Shown here piece after piece: positions 8,129-17,214 of a stretch of DNA of 64,000 bases (position 1 is the first letter of the stretch; each line of letters opens with the position of its first letter). A program made the translations under genes and the position numbers. The notes below the pieces were generated by a model. That model was not told where the DNA came from, made no database searches, and was given only the letters and a program-made list of their open reading frames with translations. This DNA comes from Sulfitobacter sp043557345. GTDB lineage: Bacteria > Pseudomonadota > Alphaproteobacteria > Rhodobacterales > Rhodobacteraceae. The stretch spans positions 186,001 through 250,000 of the forward strand of contig NZ_JBIFFV010000001.1 of the NCBI RefSeq assembly GCF_043557345.1. The letters are read 5' to 3'.

Positions 8129-10167
8129 CCGGAACCGTGCTTTTCGACCCGCTGATCCCCCTGCCGCTGCTGATCGGCCTTGCGGTGCTGGCCGGGCTTG
8201 GCCTGCTGCTGGCGCTGTGGCGCGGCCTGTCGGGCTGGGCCCTGCGAGGCTTGGCGGCGGCGGTGGTCCTGGCCGCGCTCGCCGGGCCATCCTACCAGAC
8301 CGAAGACCGCGCGCCGCTGTCGGACATCGTGCTGCTTTTGGAAGACGAAAGCGCCAGCCAGCGGCTTTCGGACCGTGCCGCCCAGACCGACGCGGCGGCA
8401 GAGGCGCTCTCTGCCCGCATCGCCGCGCGACCCAATACCGAGCTGCGCCGGATCACCGTGCCCGATGGGGCCGAAGATGCCGGCACCCGGCTGATGACCA
8501 CGCTGGCAGACGCGCTGGCCGAAGAGCCGCGCGCGCGGATCGCGGGCATTCTGGCGCTCAGCGATGGCCGGGTGCATGACGCCGATCTGCCGCTCGACCT
8601 GCCCGCGCCGCTGCATCTGCTGCAAACCGGCCGGGCCGAGGACTGGGACCGCCGCCTGACCGTACGCAACGCCCCGGCCTTTGCCATCATCGGAGAGCCG
8701 GTGACCCTGACCCTGCGCATCGACGATCTGGGGGCCGCGCCCGAGGGCGGCGGGCTGACCCAGCTTGATATCTCTGTCGACGGGGAAGAACCGCAGAGTT
8801 TCAACGTGCCGATTGGCCAAGACCTCGAACTGCCCGTGGCTCTGCCCCACGGCGGGCGCAACGTGATCCGCTTCTCCCTGCCCGAAGCCGAGGGGGAGTT
8901 GACCGACCGCAACAATGCCGCGCTGATCCAGATGAACGGCGTGCGCGACCGGCTCAGCGTGCTCTTGGTTTCAGGCGAGCCGCATCCCGGCGGGCGCACG
9001 TGGCGCAACCTGCTGAAGTCCGACAGCGCGGTCGATCTGGTGCATTTCACCATTCTGCGCCCGCCCGACAAACAGGACGGGGTGCCGGTGAACGAGCTGT
9101 CGCTCATCGCCTTTCCGACGCGCGAATTGTTCATGGAAAAGATCGGCGACTTCGATCTCATCATCTTTGACCGCTACCAACGGCGCGGCATCTTGCCGGC
9201 GCTCTACCTCGATAATGTGGCGCAATATGTGCGCAAGGGGGGTGCGGTGCTGGTCGCCGCCGGGCCGGATTTCGCCAGTGCCGACAGCCTCTACCGGTCG
9301 CCGCTCGGCACGGTGCTGCCCGCCACCCCCACCGCGCGGGTCTTGGAGGAAGCCTTCCCCCCGGTCGTCACCGACATTGGCCAGCGCCATCCCGTCACCT
9401 CAGACCTGCCCGGCAGGGGCGATTGGGGCCGCTGGCTGCGCCAGATCGACGTGAACGCTGACAGCGGCGACGTGGTGATGACCGGCGCGGACGACCGCCC
9501 GCTTCTGGTACTGGACCGGGTGGATGAGGGGCGCGTTGCCCTGCTCGCCTCCGACCATGCGTGGCTGTGGAACCGTGGCTATGAAGGCGGCGGCCCGCAG
9601 TTGGAATTGCTGCGCCGTCTGGCCCATTGGATGATGAAGGAACCCGAGCTTGAGGAGGAGGCGCTGATGGCCACCGCCCAAGGCCGGACCATGCGCATCA
9701 CCCGACGCACCTTGGATGAAACCGTGCCCTCCGTCACGATCACCGCCCCCGATGGCAGCGCCGTCGAATTGCCCCTCACCCCCGCCGGGCCGGGCCGGTT
9801 CGAGGCGGAGTATACCGGCGAAGAGATTGGCCTCTACCGGCTGGAGAACGGCGATGAGGTCACCGTCATCGGCCTCGGCCCTGCCGCCCCGCGCGAGTTT
9901 GTCGAGACCATCGCCAGCGATGCGGCCCTGCGTCCGGCGATCGACAGCCTGCGCGGTGGGGTGGCACGGGTGGAGGATGGGCTGCCGCGCCTGCGCGATG
10001 TGCGCCTTGGCCGCCCCGCCGCCGGGCGCGGCTGGCTGGGTCTGACCCCGCGCGGCGCTTACGAAACGCGCGATGTGCGGCAAACGCCGCTGCTACCGGG
10101 GTGGCTGGTGCTCGTGCTCTCGGCGCTCTTCATCACTGCCGCATGGCTCCGCGAGGGCCGCCGCTAA
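8125..10167 (+). CDS. Large membrane protein of the MoxR operon (VWA-like, glutamine amidotransferase-like fold)
   Basis: A 680-residue protein with two N-terminal hydrophobic segments (about 10-30 and 36-55), a large periplasmic-type region and one C-terminal anchor (about 655-672) followed by a basic tail. After the second segment a D-E-S-A-S sequence sits where a VWA MIDAS would be. A middle stretch with YVRKGGAVLVAAGPDF and the surrounding alternating hydrophobic strands resembles the class I glutamine amidotransferase-like domains of these operons, without a clear Cys nucleophile. Orthologues usually accompany MoxR, DUF58 and DUF4159 genes. Its TAA overlaps the stop of the convergent NicO gene. 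Exact function is unknown. Confidence 0.8.
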   Translation: MTGTVLFDPLIPLPLLIGLAVLAGLGLLLALWRGLSGWALRGLAAAVVLAALAGPSYQTEDRAPLSDIVLLLEDESASQRLSDRAAQTDAAAEALSARIAARPNTELRRITVPDGAEDAGTRLMTTLADALAEEPRARIAGILALSDGRVHDADLPLDLPAPLHLLQTGRAEDWDRRLTVRNAPAFAIIGEPVTLTLRIDDLGAAPEGGGLTQLDISVDGEEPQSFNVPIGQDLELPVALPHGGRNVIRFSLPEAEGELTDRNNAALIQMNGVRDRLSVLLVSGEPHPGGRTWRNLLKSDSAVDLVHFTILRPPDKQDGVPVNELSLIAFPTRELFMEKIGDFDLIIFDRYQRRGILPALYLDNVAQYVRKGGAVLVAAGPDFASADSLYRSPLGTVLPATPTARVLEEAFPPVVTDIGQRHPVTSDLPGRGDWGRWLRQIDVNADSGDVVMTGADDRPLLVLDRVDEGRVALLASDHAWLWNRGYEGGGPQLELLRRLAHWMMKEPELEEEALMATAQGRTMRITRRTLDETVPSVTITAPDGSAVELPLTPAGPGRFEAEYTGEEIGLYRLENGDEVTVIGLGPAAPREFVETIASDAALRPAIDSLRGGVARVEDGLPRLRDVRLGRPAAGRGWLGLTPRGAYETRDVRQTPLLPGWLVLVLSALFITAAWLREGRR

Positions 10168-11045
10168 AGCGCGCGCAGCAGCAAACCGCCCGCCAGTGTC
10201 ACCACGACCAAGCCCGCCGTCAGCTCGGCCACCGCTGCGGCTTGGGCCAGCCTCGGCGATCCGGCCAGCCCGCCCAAGACCCCGGCGCGCAGCCCCGTCG
10301 CGGCCAAGCCGGTGGCGATGGTGATCAAGCCGGTGCCGAGCGCCATGGCAAAGGCCCCCAAGATGCCGACCCCGCCGATCCCCATATGCCAAGTGATCAC
10401 CAGCACGAACAGCGCTCCGGTGCAGGGCCGTATGGCAATCCCCCCGATCAAGAGCAGCGCGTCGCGCAGCCTGCCCGCGCGCTGAACCTGCGCCAGACTG
10501 GGCCCATGGGCATGGCCGCAATGGCTGCATACGTCACCGGAATGCGCCGATCTGTCCTGCCGCGCATGGCGCAGCCCGCGCCAGATCAGCCAAAGCCCGA
10601 TGAGGGCGATCGCGCCATAGCTTGCCGGGGCCATGATGTCTTCGGTCACGCCGACGAGCGCTTCACGGCCAAGACCCAAGAGGAGGATCCCCGCATAGAC
10701 CAGACCCACGGCGGTCACCGCTTGGCCCAGGGAGGCCGCCAGCGCAATCAGCGAGAGCCGGAGCACCGGTACCGCCCGCGCCAGCCCGTAGCCGCCGATC
10801 ACGATCTTGCCATGCCCCGGCCCCGCCGCATGGACGACGCCGTAGGCAAAAGACGCTAAAAGCACCGTCCAGAACGCCGCCGTATCGCCGCCCCGCGTGG
10901 CGCGCAGCCCACTGGCAATGCTGTTTTGAAACCCGCGCTGCTGCCCTGCGGCCCAATGGGCAAGGGCGTTGAACCCGCCCGACCACCACAGCGCCGCCAG
11001 CGCCAGAAGGGTCGCCAATGCTGCCAGCGCTATGATGCGTCGCAT
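10164..11045 (-). CDS. NicO/RcnA-family nickel/cobalt transporter
   Basis: A 293-residue polytopic protein with about six membrane segments. It has the family signature H-A-A-G-P-G-H-G-K early on, and I-R-P-C-T-G-A in a later helix. The loop between the halves is CSHCGHAHG, a Cys/His cluster fit for Ni, Co or Zn binding. The family exports, or sometimes imports, divalent transition metals across the inner membrane. Its start overlaps the end of the DUF1007 gene by 16 bases, the usual arrangement in Rhodobacteraceae, where the two proteins are thought to form one transport system. Direction and metal cannot be read from sequence. It is over 20 kb from the cobalt genes, and no metal-responsive regulator is adjacent. 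Confidence 0.88.
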   Translation of the reverse strand: MRRIIALAALATLLALAALWWSGGFNALAHWAAGQQRGFQNSIASGLRATRGGDTAAFWTVLLASFAYGVVHAAGPGHGKIVIGGYGLARAVPVLRLSLIALAASLGQAVTAVGLVYAGILLLGLGREALVGVTEDIMAPASYGAIALIGLWLIWRGLRHARQDRSAHSGDVCSHCGHAHGPSLAQVQRAGRLRDALLLIGGIAIRPCTGALFVLVITWHMGIGGVGILGAFAMALGTGLITIATGLAATGLRAGVLGGLAGSPRLAQAAAVAELTAGLVVVTLAGGLLLRAL

Positions 11046-11680
11046 GTGATCACCACTTCATTGGCCAAGGCTTCGCCGATCTCCGGCAGGCCCACATCGC
11101 TTGGGTCGGTATTGGCATCCAGCGCGCTCAAGTCCTGCTGAAGGGCGCGCAGGTCGGCGCTCATATCCGGCATCTTGACCCGCGCGCGGCAGGCATCACT
11201 GCCTTGGATGGTCACTTTCTGGTTCACCTCATAGGCGGTGTAATAGGTCGGGTCATAGGGTTTGATGACCAGCCCATTCGCCGCCGGTGCCGGGCCTTCG
11301 ACCGCGCGCAGATGGCTGGTGATGATCCGCCCTTCGGCAAAGCGGGTTTCCACGTCCTGCGGCCCCGAGAGCGCGATCTCTTCGCCCCCCTCCAGCAAGA
11401 CCGTATCGCCGTTGAACCCTTCGATCCACTGCATGTCGAACCCGTTGAGAGAGGCGACTTCCGCCTGCGTCAGCACGCCATCGTAATCGGGATCGAGGCC
11501 GCGATCCTCGGTTACCAAGAGAGAGTAGAATTCGTCATAGGCCCATGTGATCCGCAAATGGGTCAACCGCCCCTCGGCATCGACGATAACTTCGAACCCG
11601 GTATCGACGAAGATATGCGGATGCGCGCCAAGCGGCGTGGCGCAGGCGAGGAGAATGGCGGTGACGAGCGGGTATTTCAT
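11030..11680 (-). CDS. DUF1007 exported protein, partner of NicO, with an EF-hand-like loop
   Basis: A 216-residue protein with a Sec signal peptide (residues about 1-19, ending near LGA) and a mature N-terminus HPHIFVDT, typical of DUF1007. The invariant His pair suggests metal binding at the mature amino end. Near residue 60 the sequence DPDYDGVLTQAE has the spacing of a canonical EF-hand loop (D-x-D-x-D-G-x-L-x-x-x-E), so calcium may also bind. DUF1007 genes sit beside or are fused to NicO permeases and are regarded as the periplasmic component of that metal transporter. The ATG at 11680 starts the signal peptide; the longer in-frame extension is rejected because it would bury the signal. 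Confidence 0.85.
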   Translation of the reverse strand: MKYPLVTAILLACATPLGAHPHIFVDTGFEVIVDAEGRLTHLRITWAYDEFYSLLVTEDRGLDPDYDGVLTQAEVASLNGFDMQWIEGFNGDTVLLEGGEEIALSGPQDVETRFAEGRIITSHLRAVEGPAPAANGLVIKPYDPTYYTAYEVNQKVTIQGSDACRARVKMPDMSADLRALQQDLSALDANTDPSDVGLPEIGEALANEVVITCDAS

Positions 11681-11771
11681 GGCGCTAGGTCTACGCCCCT
11701 TCGCCAAGCGCGGCAATCGCCCGGCGGGCGGCGCAAGGCGGGAAGGCGCGCATCGCCGCCCCGCCCGCGGA

Positions 11772-12551
11772 TCAGGTCGACGGGTAGGGCCGGACAAAGA
11801 CCGGACGCTCGGGCGTCGAGGCATCGGGCTGATAGGCATAGCCGCCGCTGTCGAAATCCTGCAAGCCTTCCGGGTCGTTCACCCGGTGCTGCACGATGTG
11901 GCGGGCCATGGCACCGCGGGCTTTCTTGGCAAAGAAGCTGACGATCTTCGGCCCTTTGCCGTCGCCCTTATCTTCCATGAACTGCGGGGTGATCACCCGC
12001 AGTTTCAGCGCCTTGAGGTCCACCGCGCCAAAGTATTCCTGACTGGCGCAATTCACCAGAACATCGCTGCCGGTCGCCTCGGCCTGTGCGTTCAACGCCT
12101 TTGACAGGCTGTCGCGCCAATAGTCATAGAGGGTGCCGCCGCGGCGGGTTTTCAACTTGCTGCCCATCTCCAGCCGGTAGGCTTGGATCGCGTCCAGCGG
12201 GCGCAGCACGCCGTAAAGACCCGACAGGATGCGCAGGTGATCTTGGGCATAGGTCATCTCATCGGCATCAAGGCTCGTGGCCTCCAGCCCCTGATAGGTG
12301 TCGCCGGCGAAGGCCAGCGCGGCGGGGCGGGTGACTTCGGCTGTGGGCTCAGCCTCGAACGCCTGAAAGCGGTCGCGGTTGAGGCGGGCCAGATCGTCGC
12401 TCAGCCCCATCAGGTCTTTGAGGTTGCCCAGGGTGAGATTGCGCGCCCGTGTCGCCAGCCGCACGGCGTCTTCCTGAAAATCAGGCTGCGTCACGGTGAC
12501 ATCGCGCTCGGCCCAATCAAGGCGTTTGGCGGGGGAAATAACGACGAGCAT
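11772..12551 (-). CDS. yaaA: Peroxide stress protein YaaA
   Basis: A 259-residue protein of the YaaA/UPF0246 family, normally about 258 residues. It starts with the typical MLVVISPAK and has F-x-G-D-x-Y-x-G-L near residue 83, R-I-L-S-G-L-Y-G-V-L-R-P-L-D in the middle, and a K-x-A-R-G-x-M-A-R segment toward the C-terminus. In E. coli YaaA protects DNA and proteins from hydrogen peroxide by limiting free iron; it binds DNA. The ATG at 12551 has AAGGAG six bases upstream. It follows recQ by 31 bases on the same strand, so the two probably share a transcript, a pairing that would link oxidative damage with DNA repair. Confidence 0.93.
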   Translation of the reverse strand: MLVVISPAKRLDWAERDVTVTQPDFQEDAVRLATRARNLTLGNLKDLMGLSDDLARLNRDRFQAFEAEPTAEVTRPAALAFAGDTYQGLEATSLDADEMTYAQDHLRILSGLYGVLRPLDAIQAYRLEMGSKLKTRRGGTLYDYWRDSLSKALNAQAEATGSDVLVNCASQEYFGAVDLKALKLRVITPQFMEDKGDGKGPKIVSFFAKKARGAMARHIVQHRVNDPEGLQDFDSGGYAYQPDASTPERPVFVRPYPST

Positions 12552-12582
12552 GGCAGTCTCCTTGGGGGCGTTTCGGGGTGAT

Positions 12583-14628
12583 CTAGCCCGCGTCGCGCAG
12601 AACGTCCAGAAAAGCGGGGCCAAAGCGTTCGGCGCGTTTGTCGCCGAGCAATCGTTCGATGGCCGAAGGGTCCGCGCTGCGCAGTTGCGCCACTTTCGCC
12701 AGCATCGCAGCAGAGCAACTCAGCGGCTTTTCGGTGCCCTGCGCGCCGCGCGCCAGATCGGCCTGCACCTGCAAGAGTTGGTCATAGACATTGCCCGCCT
12801 CACGCCCCGCCAACTTGCGCCGCGCCTTGTGCATCGGCTGGGCCTCCCCATTGATGACCTCAAGGAAAGCCGTGCCGTAATTTTCCAGCTTCTTGGCACC
12901 GACCCCGCCGATCCGCGCCATGGCGTCGAGATTGGCGGGCCGCGCCTCGGCCATCTCGATCAAGGTGCGGTCGGTGAAGATGATATAGGCGGGCACGCGC
13001 GCCGCCTCGGCCAAGGCGCGGCGCTTGGCCTTGAGCGCCGACAGGAGCGGCGCGTCCTCGTCGCTGACCATGGCCTTGACCGCAGGCCGCCGGTTCGCGC
13101 CCGCCGCCTTGATCGTATCACGGCGCAGGTTGATGCTGGCCTCGCCGCGCAGGATCGGCAGGGCCGCGTCGGTCATGCGCAGCGCGCCGTGGCGCTCGGC
13201 ATCCGGGCGCACGAGGTCATGGCCCATCATCTGCCGGAACACCGCCTGCCATTCGTTGCGGCTGTATTCGCCGCCGACCCCGTAGGTCGGCAGCGATTGG
13301 TGTCCGCGCTGGCGGATCTTGTCGGTCTCGTTGCCCAGAAGGATGTCAATCAGATGGCCCGCGCCGAACCATTCGTCGGTGCGCAGCATGGCCGAGAGCG
13401 CCTTGCGCACCGCCGTGGTGCCGTCGAAAACCTCCGCCGGGGTATCGCAGAGATCGCAACGCCCGCAGGTGACCTCGGTCTCGTCGAAATAGCCCAGCAA
13501 GGTCTTGCGGCGGCATTCCAGCGCCTCGGCCAGCCCCAGAAGTGCGTTCAGCCGCCCGTGGTCCGCGGCGCGGCGTTCGGGCGGGGCGAGACCTTCGTCG
13601 ATCTGGGCGCGGCGCAGGCGGATATCGTCGGGGCCGAAGAGCGTCAGCGTCTCGGCCGGGGCACCGTCGCGCCCGGCGCGGCCGATCTCTTGATAATAGG
13701 CCTCGATCGACTTGGGCAGATCGGCATGGGCGACCCAGCGGATGTCAGGCTTATCGACCCCCATGCCAAAGGCCACGGTGGCGCAGACGATCAGCCCGTC
13801 CTCCTGCTGGAAACGACGCTCGGCGATGCGGCGGTCCTCGGCCTCCATCCCACCGTGGTAATGCAGCGCCTCCTGCCCCTGATCGCGCAGGGCCTTGGCC
13901 AGCCCCTCGGTCTTGGCCCGCGTGCCGCAATAAACGATGCCGGACTGCCCGCGCCGCGCTCCGGCGAAAGCGAGGATCTGGTCGCGCGGTTTGTTCTTGG
14001 CGGCAAAGGCGAGGTGGATATTGGGCCGGTCGAAACCGCGCAGGAAGGCGCGCGGCGGGGTGCCATCGAAGAGCTTTTCGACAATCTCGGCCTGCGTTTC
14101 TGCATCCGCGGTGGCGGTGAAGGCCGCGAGCGGTACGTCGAGCGTGCGGCGCAGCTCACCAATGCGCAGGTAGTCCGGGCGGAAGTCATGGCCCCATTGG
14201 CTGACGCAATGCGCCTCGTCCACGGCAATGAGGGTGACGCCAACGCGCCGAAGCATCCCCATGGCAGAGCCTGCCGCGAGCCGTTCCGGCGCCATGTAGA
14301 GCAGTTTGAGCGTGCCTGCCTCCAGCGCCTCCCAGACCGCATCGGTCTCTTCGGGCGTGTTGCCGGAGGTCAGCGCCCCTGCCGCGACGCCTGCTTCCTG
14401 CAGGCTGCGGACCTGATCGCGCATCAGGGCAATCAGCGGCGAGATGACCACCGTCACCCCGTCGCGCATCAAGGCAGGCAATTGGAAACACAGGGATTTG
14501 CCGCCGCCCGTGGGCATGATGGCCAGCACGTTCTCGCCCTCGGTCACGGCTTCAACAATCTCTTGTTGGCCGGGGCGGAACCCGTCGAAACCGAAAACAT
14601 CACGAAGAAGCGTGGCAGCGCCTGTCAT
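12583..14628 (-). CDS. recQ: ATP-dependent DNA helicase RecQ
   Basis: A 681-residue RecQ helicase. The order is: Q-motif region FGFDGFRPGQQEIV at residues 12-25; Walker A MPTGGGKS; a DEAH box in VDEAHCVSQWGHDF; motif VI GRAGRDG; a zinc-binding domain with Cys in CRRKT and CGRCDLC; a winged-helix region; and one HRDC domain near 525-595, including RIGGVGAKKL. The length and single HRDC match the bacterial form. RecQ unwinds DNA 3' to 5' in recombinational repair and replication restart. It is followed by yaaA. No LexA box of the alphaproteobacterial GTTC-N7-GTTC type is visible upstream. Confidence 0.97.
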   Translation of the reverse strand: MTGAATLLRDVFGFDGFRPGQQEIVEAVTEGENVLAIMPTGGGKSLCFQLPALMRDGVTVVISPLIALMRDQVRSLQEAGVAAGALTSGNTPEETDAVWEALEAGTLKLLYMAPERLAAGSAMGMLRRVGVTLIAVDEAHCVSQWGHDFRPDYLRIGELRRTLDVPLAAFTATADAETQAEIVEKLFDGTPPRAFLRGFDRPNIHLAFAAKNKPRDQILAFAGARRGQSGIVYCGTRAKTEGLAKALRDQGQEALHYHGGMEAEDRRIAERRFQQEDGLIVCATVAFGMGVDKPDIRWVAHADLPKSIEAYYQEIGRAGRDGAPAETLTLFGPDDIRLRRAQIDEGLAPPERRAADHGRLNALLGLAEALECRRKTLLGYFDETEVTCGRCDLCDTPAEVFDGTTAVRKALSAMLRTDEWFGAGHLIDILLGNETDKIRQRGHQSLPTYGVGGEYSRNEWQAVFRQMMGHDLVRPDAERHGALRMTDAALPILRGEASINLRRDTIKAAGANRRPAVKAMVSDEDAPLLSALKAKRRALAEAARVPAYIIFTDRTLIEMAEARPANLDAMARIGGVGAKKLENYGTAFLEVINGEAQPMHKARRKLAGREAGNVYDQLLQVQADLARGAQGTEKPLSCSAAMLAKVAQLRSADPSAIERLLGDKRAERFGPAFLDVLRDAG

Positions 14629-14645
14629 GGAGAACCTGTAAGATT

Positions 14646-14666
14646 GTCTGCTCTTTTTATGCAGAC
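14646..14666. repeat. Perfect 6-bp inverted repeat upstream of recQ
   Basis: GTCTGC at 14646-14651 is complementary to GCAGAC at 14661-14666, with a T-rich 9-nt loop. It lies 18-38 bases upstream of the recQ start codon on the minus strand, so it could be an operator or a leader hairpin. No matching second copy was found. Confidence 0.35.
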
Positions 14667-14739
14667 TCCCACACTAACAAAGCGTGAACAAGGCCAGATA
14701 GGCGCGACATCGGCGCGCGGGCGGGCCGGGGGGGACAGG

Positions 14740-15027
14740 TCAGTAGAAGGCCGCTGCGTTATTGGTCAGCACGATCCGCGCCATGGCGACGGCGATCAAC
14801 ACGATCAGGGGGGCGAGGTCCAGACCGCCCATCGGAGGGATCACATTGCGCACGCGGCTATAGACCGGCTCGAGAATGCGGTTCAGCCCGTCCCAGATCT
14901 GCGCCACCAGCGGTTGGCGTAGGTTCAGCACCTGAAAGTTGATCAACCAAGACATGATGACATGGGCGATGACGATGAACCAAACGATGTTCAAAAGCAG
15001 CATCAGGATCTGGAACAGCGACGTCAT
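14740..15027 (-). CDS. YggT family membrane protein
   Basis: A 95-residue protein with two hydrophobic helices (about residues 4-26 and 68-88) separated by a polar segment with R-I-L-E-P-V-Y-x-x-x-R. These are hallmarks of the YggT family, which usually has one or two such modules. YggT proteins are inner-membrane proteins linked to osmotic tolerance and division-site or cofactor functions, without a settled mechanism. It is divergent from the thioesterase gene. About 110 bases separate it from recQ on the same strand, so it has its own promoter or is an upstream partner of recQ. Confidence 0.88.
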   Translation of the reverse strand: MTSLFQILMLLLNIVWFIVIAHVIMSWLINFQVLNLRQPLVAQIWDGLNRILEPVYSRVRNVIPPMGGLDLAPLIVLIAVAMARIVLTNNAAAFY

Positions 15028-15159
15028 GGAATATCCCCTTCGTTTGACGCAAGACAGTTAAGCGCCCCGCCCTCAAAGGGCAAGAGTGCCGCGACGTATA
15101 TGCTTGACCGCGCAGCGCTTCCGCCGCAGATCCGCGGCGTCACGACAAAGGAAAGCCTC

Positions 15160-15738
15160 ATGTTCCCGATCATCCGCATGGCCAAAGACGTCATCGTCGC
15201 CGCGCGGCAGGCGCCGCTGGACAATCTGACCGACACCCATGTCAGCCACCACATCTGCTGGCCGCATGACCTCGATATCTGGATGGAGTTGAACAACGGG
15301 CGGGCGCTGTCGCTTTATGATCTGGGTCGCACCGCCATGGCGCAGCGGGCCGGGCTGATCACGCTGCTGCGGCAAAACAAATGGGCGATCACCATCGCAG
15401 GCTCCAGCACGCGGTTCCGTCGCCGCATCCGCATGTTCGAGAAGTTCGAGATGCGCAGCCGGACCCTGTGTTGGGACGACAAATTCATCTATCTAGAGCA
15501 ATCCATGTGGAAGAAGAACGGCGACTGCGCGAGCCATGTGCTCTACCGTTCCGCCGTGACAGATCGCAATGGGCTGATCCCGCCGGAAAAGGTCTTGCAA
15601 GCGATGGGGCGGCGGCAAGCTTCGCCTCAGGTGCCGGGCTGGGTGGCCGAATGGATCCGCGCCGATGCGCACCGCCCCTGGCCGCCGATGCAGGACGCGG
15701 CAGCGGCCCCCGGAGCGGCAGGGCCGCTTTCGGCCTGA
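15160..15738 (+). CDS. Acyl-CoA thioesterase-like (4HBT hotdog) protein
   Basis: A 192-residue protein of the THEM6/4HBT-like thioesterase group. It has H-V-S-H-H-I-C-W-P-H-D-L-D followed by W-M-E-L-N-N-G-R-A, where hotdog thioesterases carry D-x-D-x-x-x-H-x-N-N-x-x-Y-L. It continues with the strand and helix order of a single hotdog fold, then an Ala/Pro-rich tail from about residue 170. A hydrolase acting on acyl-CoA thioesters is inferred; the substrate is unknown. The ATG at 15160 has AAAGGA eight bases before it. An upstream reading frame that continues from inside the divergent YggT gene is not used. Confidence 0.8.
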   Translation: MFPIIRMAKDVIVAARQAPLDNLTDTHVSHHICWPHDLDIWMELNNGRALSLYDLGRTAMAQRAGLITLLRQNKWAITIAGSSTRFRRRIRMFEKFEMRSRTLCWDDKFIYLEQSMWKKNGDCASHVLYRSAVTDRNGLIPPEKVLQAMGRRQASPQVPGWVAEWIRADAHRPWPPMQDAAAAPGAAGPLSA

Positions 15739-15840
15739 GCCGACCGCCCTCCCCTGCCTCACCCCCGCCCTTACTGACGCTTGCGCCTTGCGCCCCGCCC
15801 TGCTCTAACTTGGAAAAAGCAGGCCGCGAGGGGGCGCAAC

Positions 15841-17214
15841 ATGGCACAGACAGGCGGGCGCAAGCGCATCTGGGGATGGTATTTCTTTGACTGGGCCAGC
15901 CAGCCCTACAATACCCTGCTTCTGACCTTTATCTTCGGCCCCTATTTTGCCCAGACCGCGACCAATGCGCTGGTCGAAGGCGGGATGGAGCTTGGCGCCG
16001 CCAAAGCCCAAGCGCAGGCATACTGGGGCTATGGTCTGGCGCTGGCGGGCGTCGCGATTGCGGTGCTGGCCCCGATCTTGGGCGCGGTGGCGGATTCCTC
16101 GGGGCGGCGGATGCCTTGGATCTGGCTCTTCTCGGCTATGTATGTGGTCGGCGCGGGCGCGCTGTGGTGGACGGCTCCGGCAAATTTCTCTCTGCTTTGG
16201 GCGCTGTTCTTCTTCGGCATCGGCCTGATCGGGATGGAGTTCGCGACGATCTTTACCAATGCCTATCTGCCCGAACTGCACCCCGACCCGGGTGAACGCG
16301 GGCGCATTTCCGGCGATGGCTGGGCCTTTGGCTATGCGGGCGGGGTGCTGGCGTTGATCGCAATGATCGCCCTGTTTCAAAGTGGCGCGAATGGGCGGAC
16401 CATGGCGGGGCTGACGCCGCTTTTCGGGCTGGACCCGGCGACAAAGGCCGACACCCGGATCGTCGGGCCGCTTGCGGCGATCTGGTACGCGGTCTTTATG
16501 ATCCCCTTCTTTCTTTATGTGCGCGACAGGCCAAGACCCGGTGCCGTGCGGTATCGCGTGGGCGCGGGCCTTGCGGATCTGGCGCGCACCCTGCGGGGCT
16601 TGCCGAAGCATCCGTCGCTCCTGGCCTATCTCGGCTCGTCGATGTTCTACCGCGACGCGCTGAACGGGATGTATACCTTTGGCGGGGTCTATGCGCTTGG
16701 CGTGCTGGACTGGTCGATCCAAGAGATTGGCATCTTTGGCATCCTCGCCGCCATCTCAGGCGCGGTGTTCTGCGTGTTGGGCGGGCGGATCGACCGGCGG
16801 ATCGGGCCGATGCCGGTGATCGTGGCCTGCTGCGTCATCCTCATCGCCACCGCCTGCCTAATCATCTCTCTGGGGCCGAATTCGGTCATGGGCGTTTCTT
16901 TGCCTGAGGGGTCTGCCCTGCCCGATATCCTCTTCTACGTCGCCGGTGCCTCCATCGGGGCGGCGGGCGGGGCGCTTCAGGCGTCATCGCGTAACATGCT
17001 GACACGGCAAGGAAACCCTGAGCGTATGACCGAGGCTTTTGGCCTTTACGCGCTGTCGGGCAAGGCCACCTCGTTCCTCGCGCCGGCGCTGATTGCCCTG
17101 ACCAGCGACCTCACCGGCAGCCAACGGCTGGGGATCACCCCCGTCGTGGGGCTTTTCATCGTCGGTTTGATCCTGTTAGCCTGGGTCAAACCCAAGGGAG
17201 ATTTCGCCACATGA
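15841..17214 (+). CDS. UMF1-family MFS transporter
   Basis: A 457-residue major facilitator protein with about 12 membrane helices. It matches the UMF1 (Atg22-like) family: WGWYFFDWASQPYNTL at the N-terminus, then L-A-P-I-L-G-A-V-A-D-S-S-G-R-R, F-x-N-A-Y-L-P-E-L, and a late A-S-S-R-N-M-L-T-R segment. Yeast Atg22 exports amino acids; the bacterial substrate is unknown. The gene begins at the ATG at 15841 after a GAGGGGG ribosome site. Its stop overlaps the mepA start (ATGA), giving a unit that carries an envelope hydrolase and a phytase-like lipoprotein. Confidence 0.88.
   Translation: MAQTGGRKRIWGWYFFDWASQPYNTLLLTFIFGPYFAQTATNALVEGGMELGAAKAQAQAYWGYGLALAGVAIAVLAPILGAVADSSGRRMPWIWLFSAMYVVGAGALWWTAPANFSLLWALFFFGIGLIGMEFATIFTNAYLPELHPDPGERGRISGDGWAFGYAGGVLALIAMIALFQSGANGRTMAGLTPLFGLDPATKADTRIVGPLAAIWYAVFMIPFFLYVRDRPRPGAVRYRVGAGLADLARTLRGLPKHPSLLAYLGSSMFYRDALNGMYTFGGVYALGVLDWSIQEIGIFGILAAISGAVFCVLGGRIDRRIGPMPVIVACCVILIATACLIISLGPNSVMGVSLPEGSALPDILFYVAGASIGAAGGALQASSRNMLTRQGNPERMTEAFGLYALSGKATSFLAPALIALTSDLTGSQRLGITPVVGLFIVGLILLAWVKPKGDFAT

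Noticed and set aside
14629..14739. LexA (SOS) box upstream of recQ
   Set aside because: The GAAC near 14632 is not followed by the second half-site at the required spacing of seven bases.
12496..14922. 808-codon plus-strand open frame opposite recQ
   Set aside because: Antisense shadow of recQ, composed of Arg/Gln/His-rich low-sense sequence. recQ has all helicase motifs.
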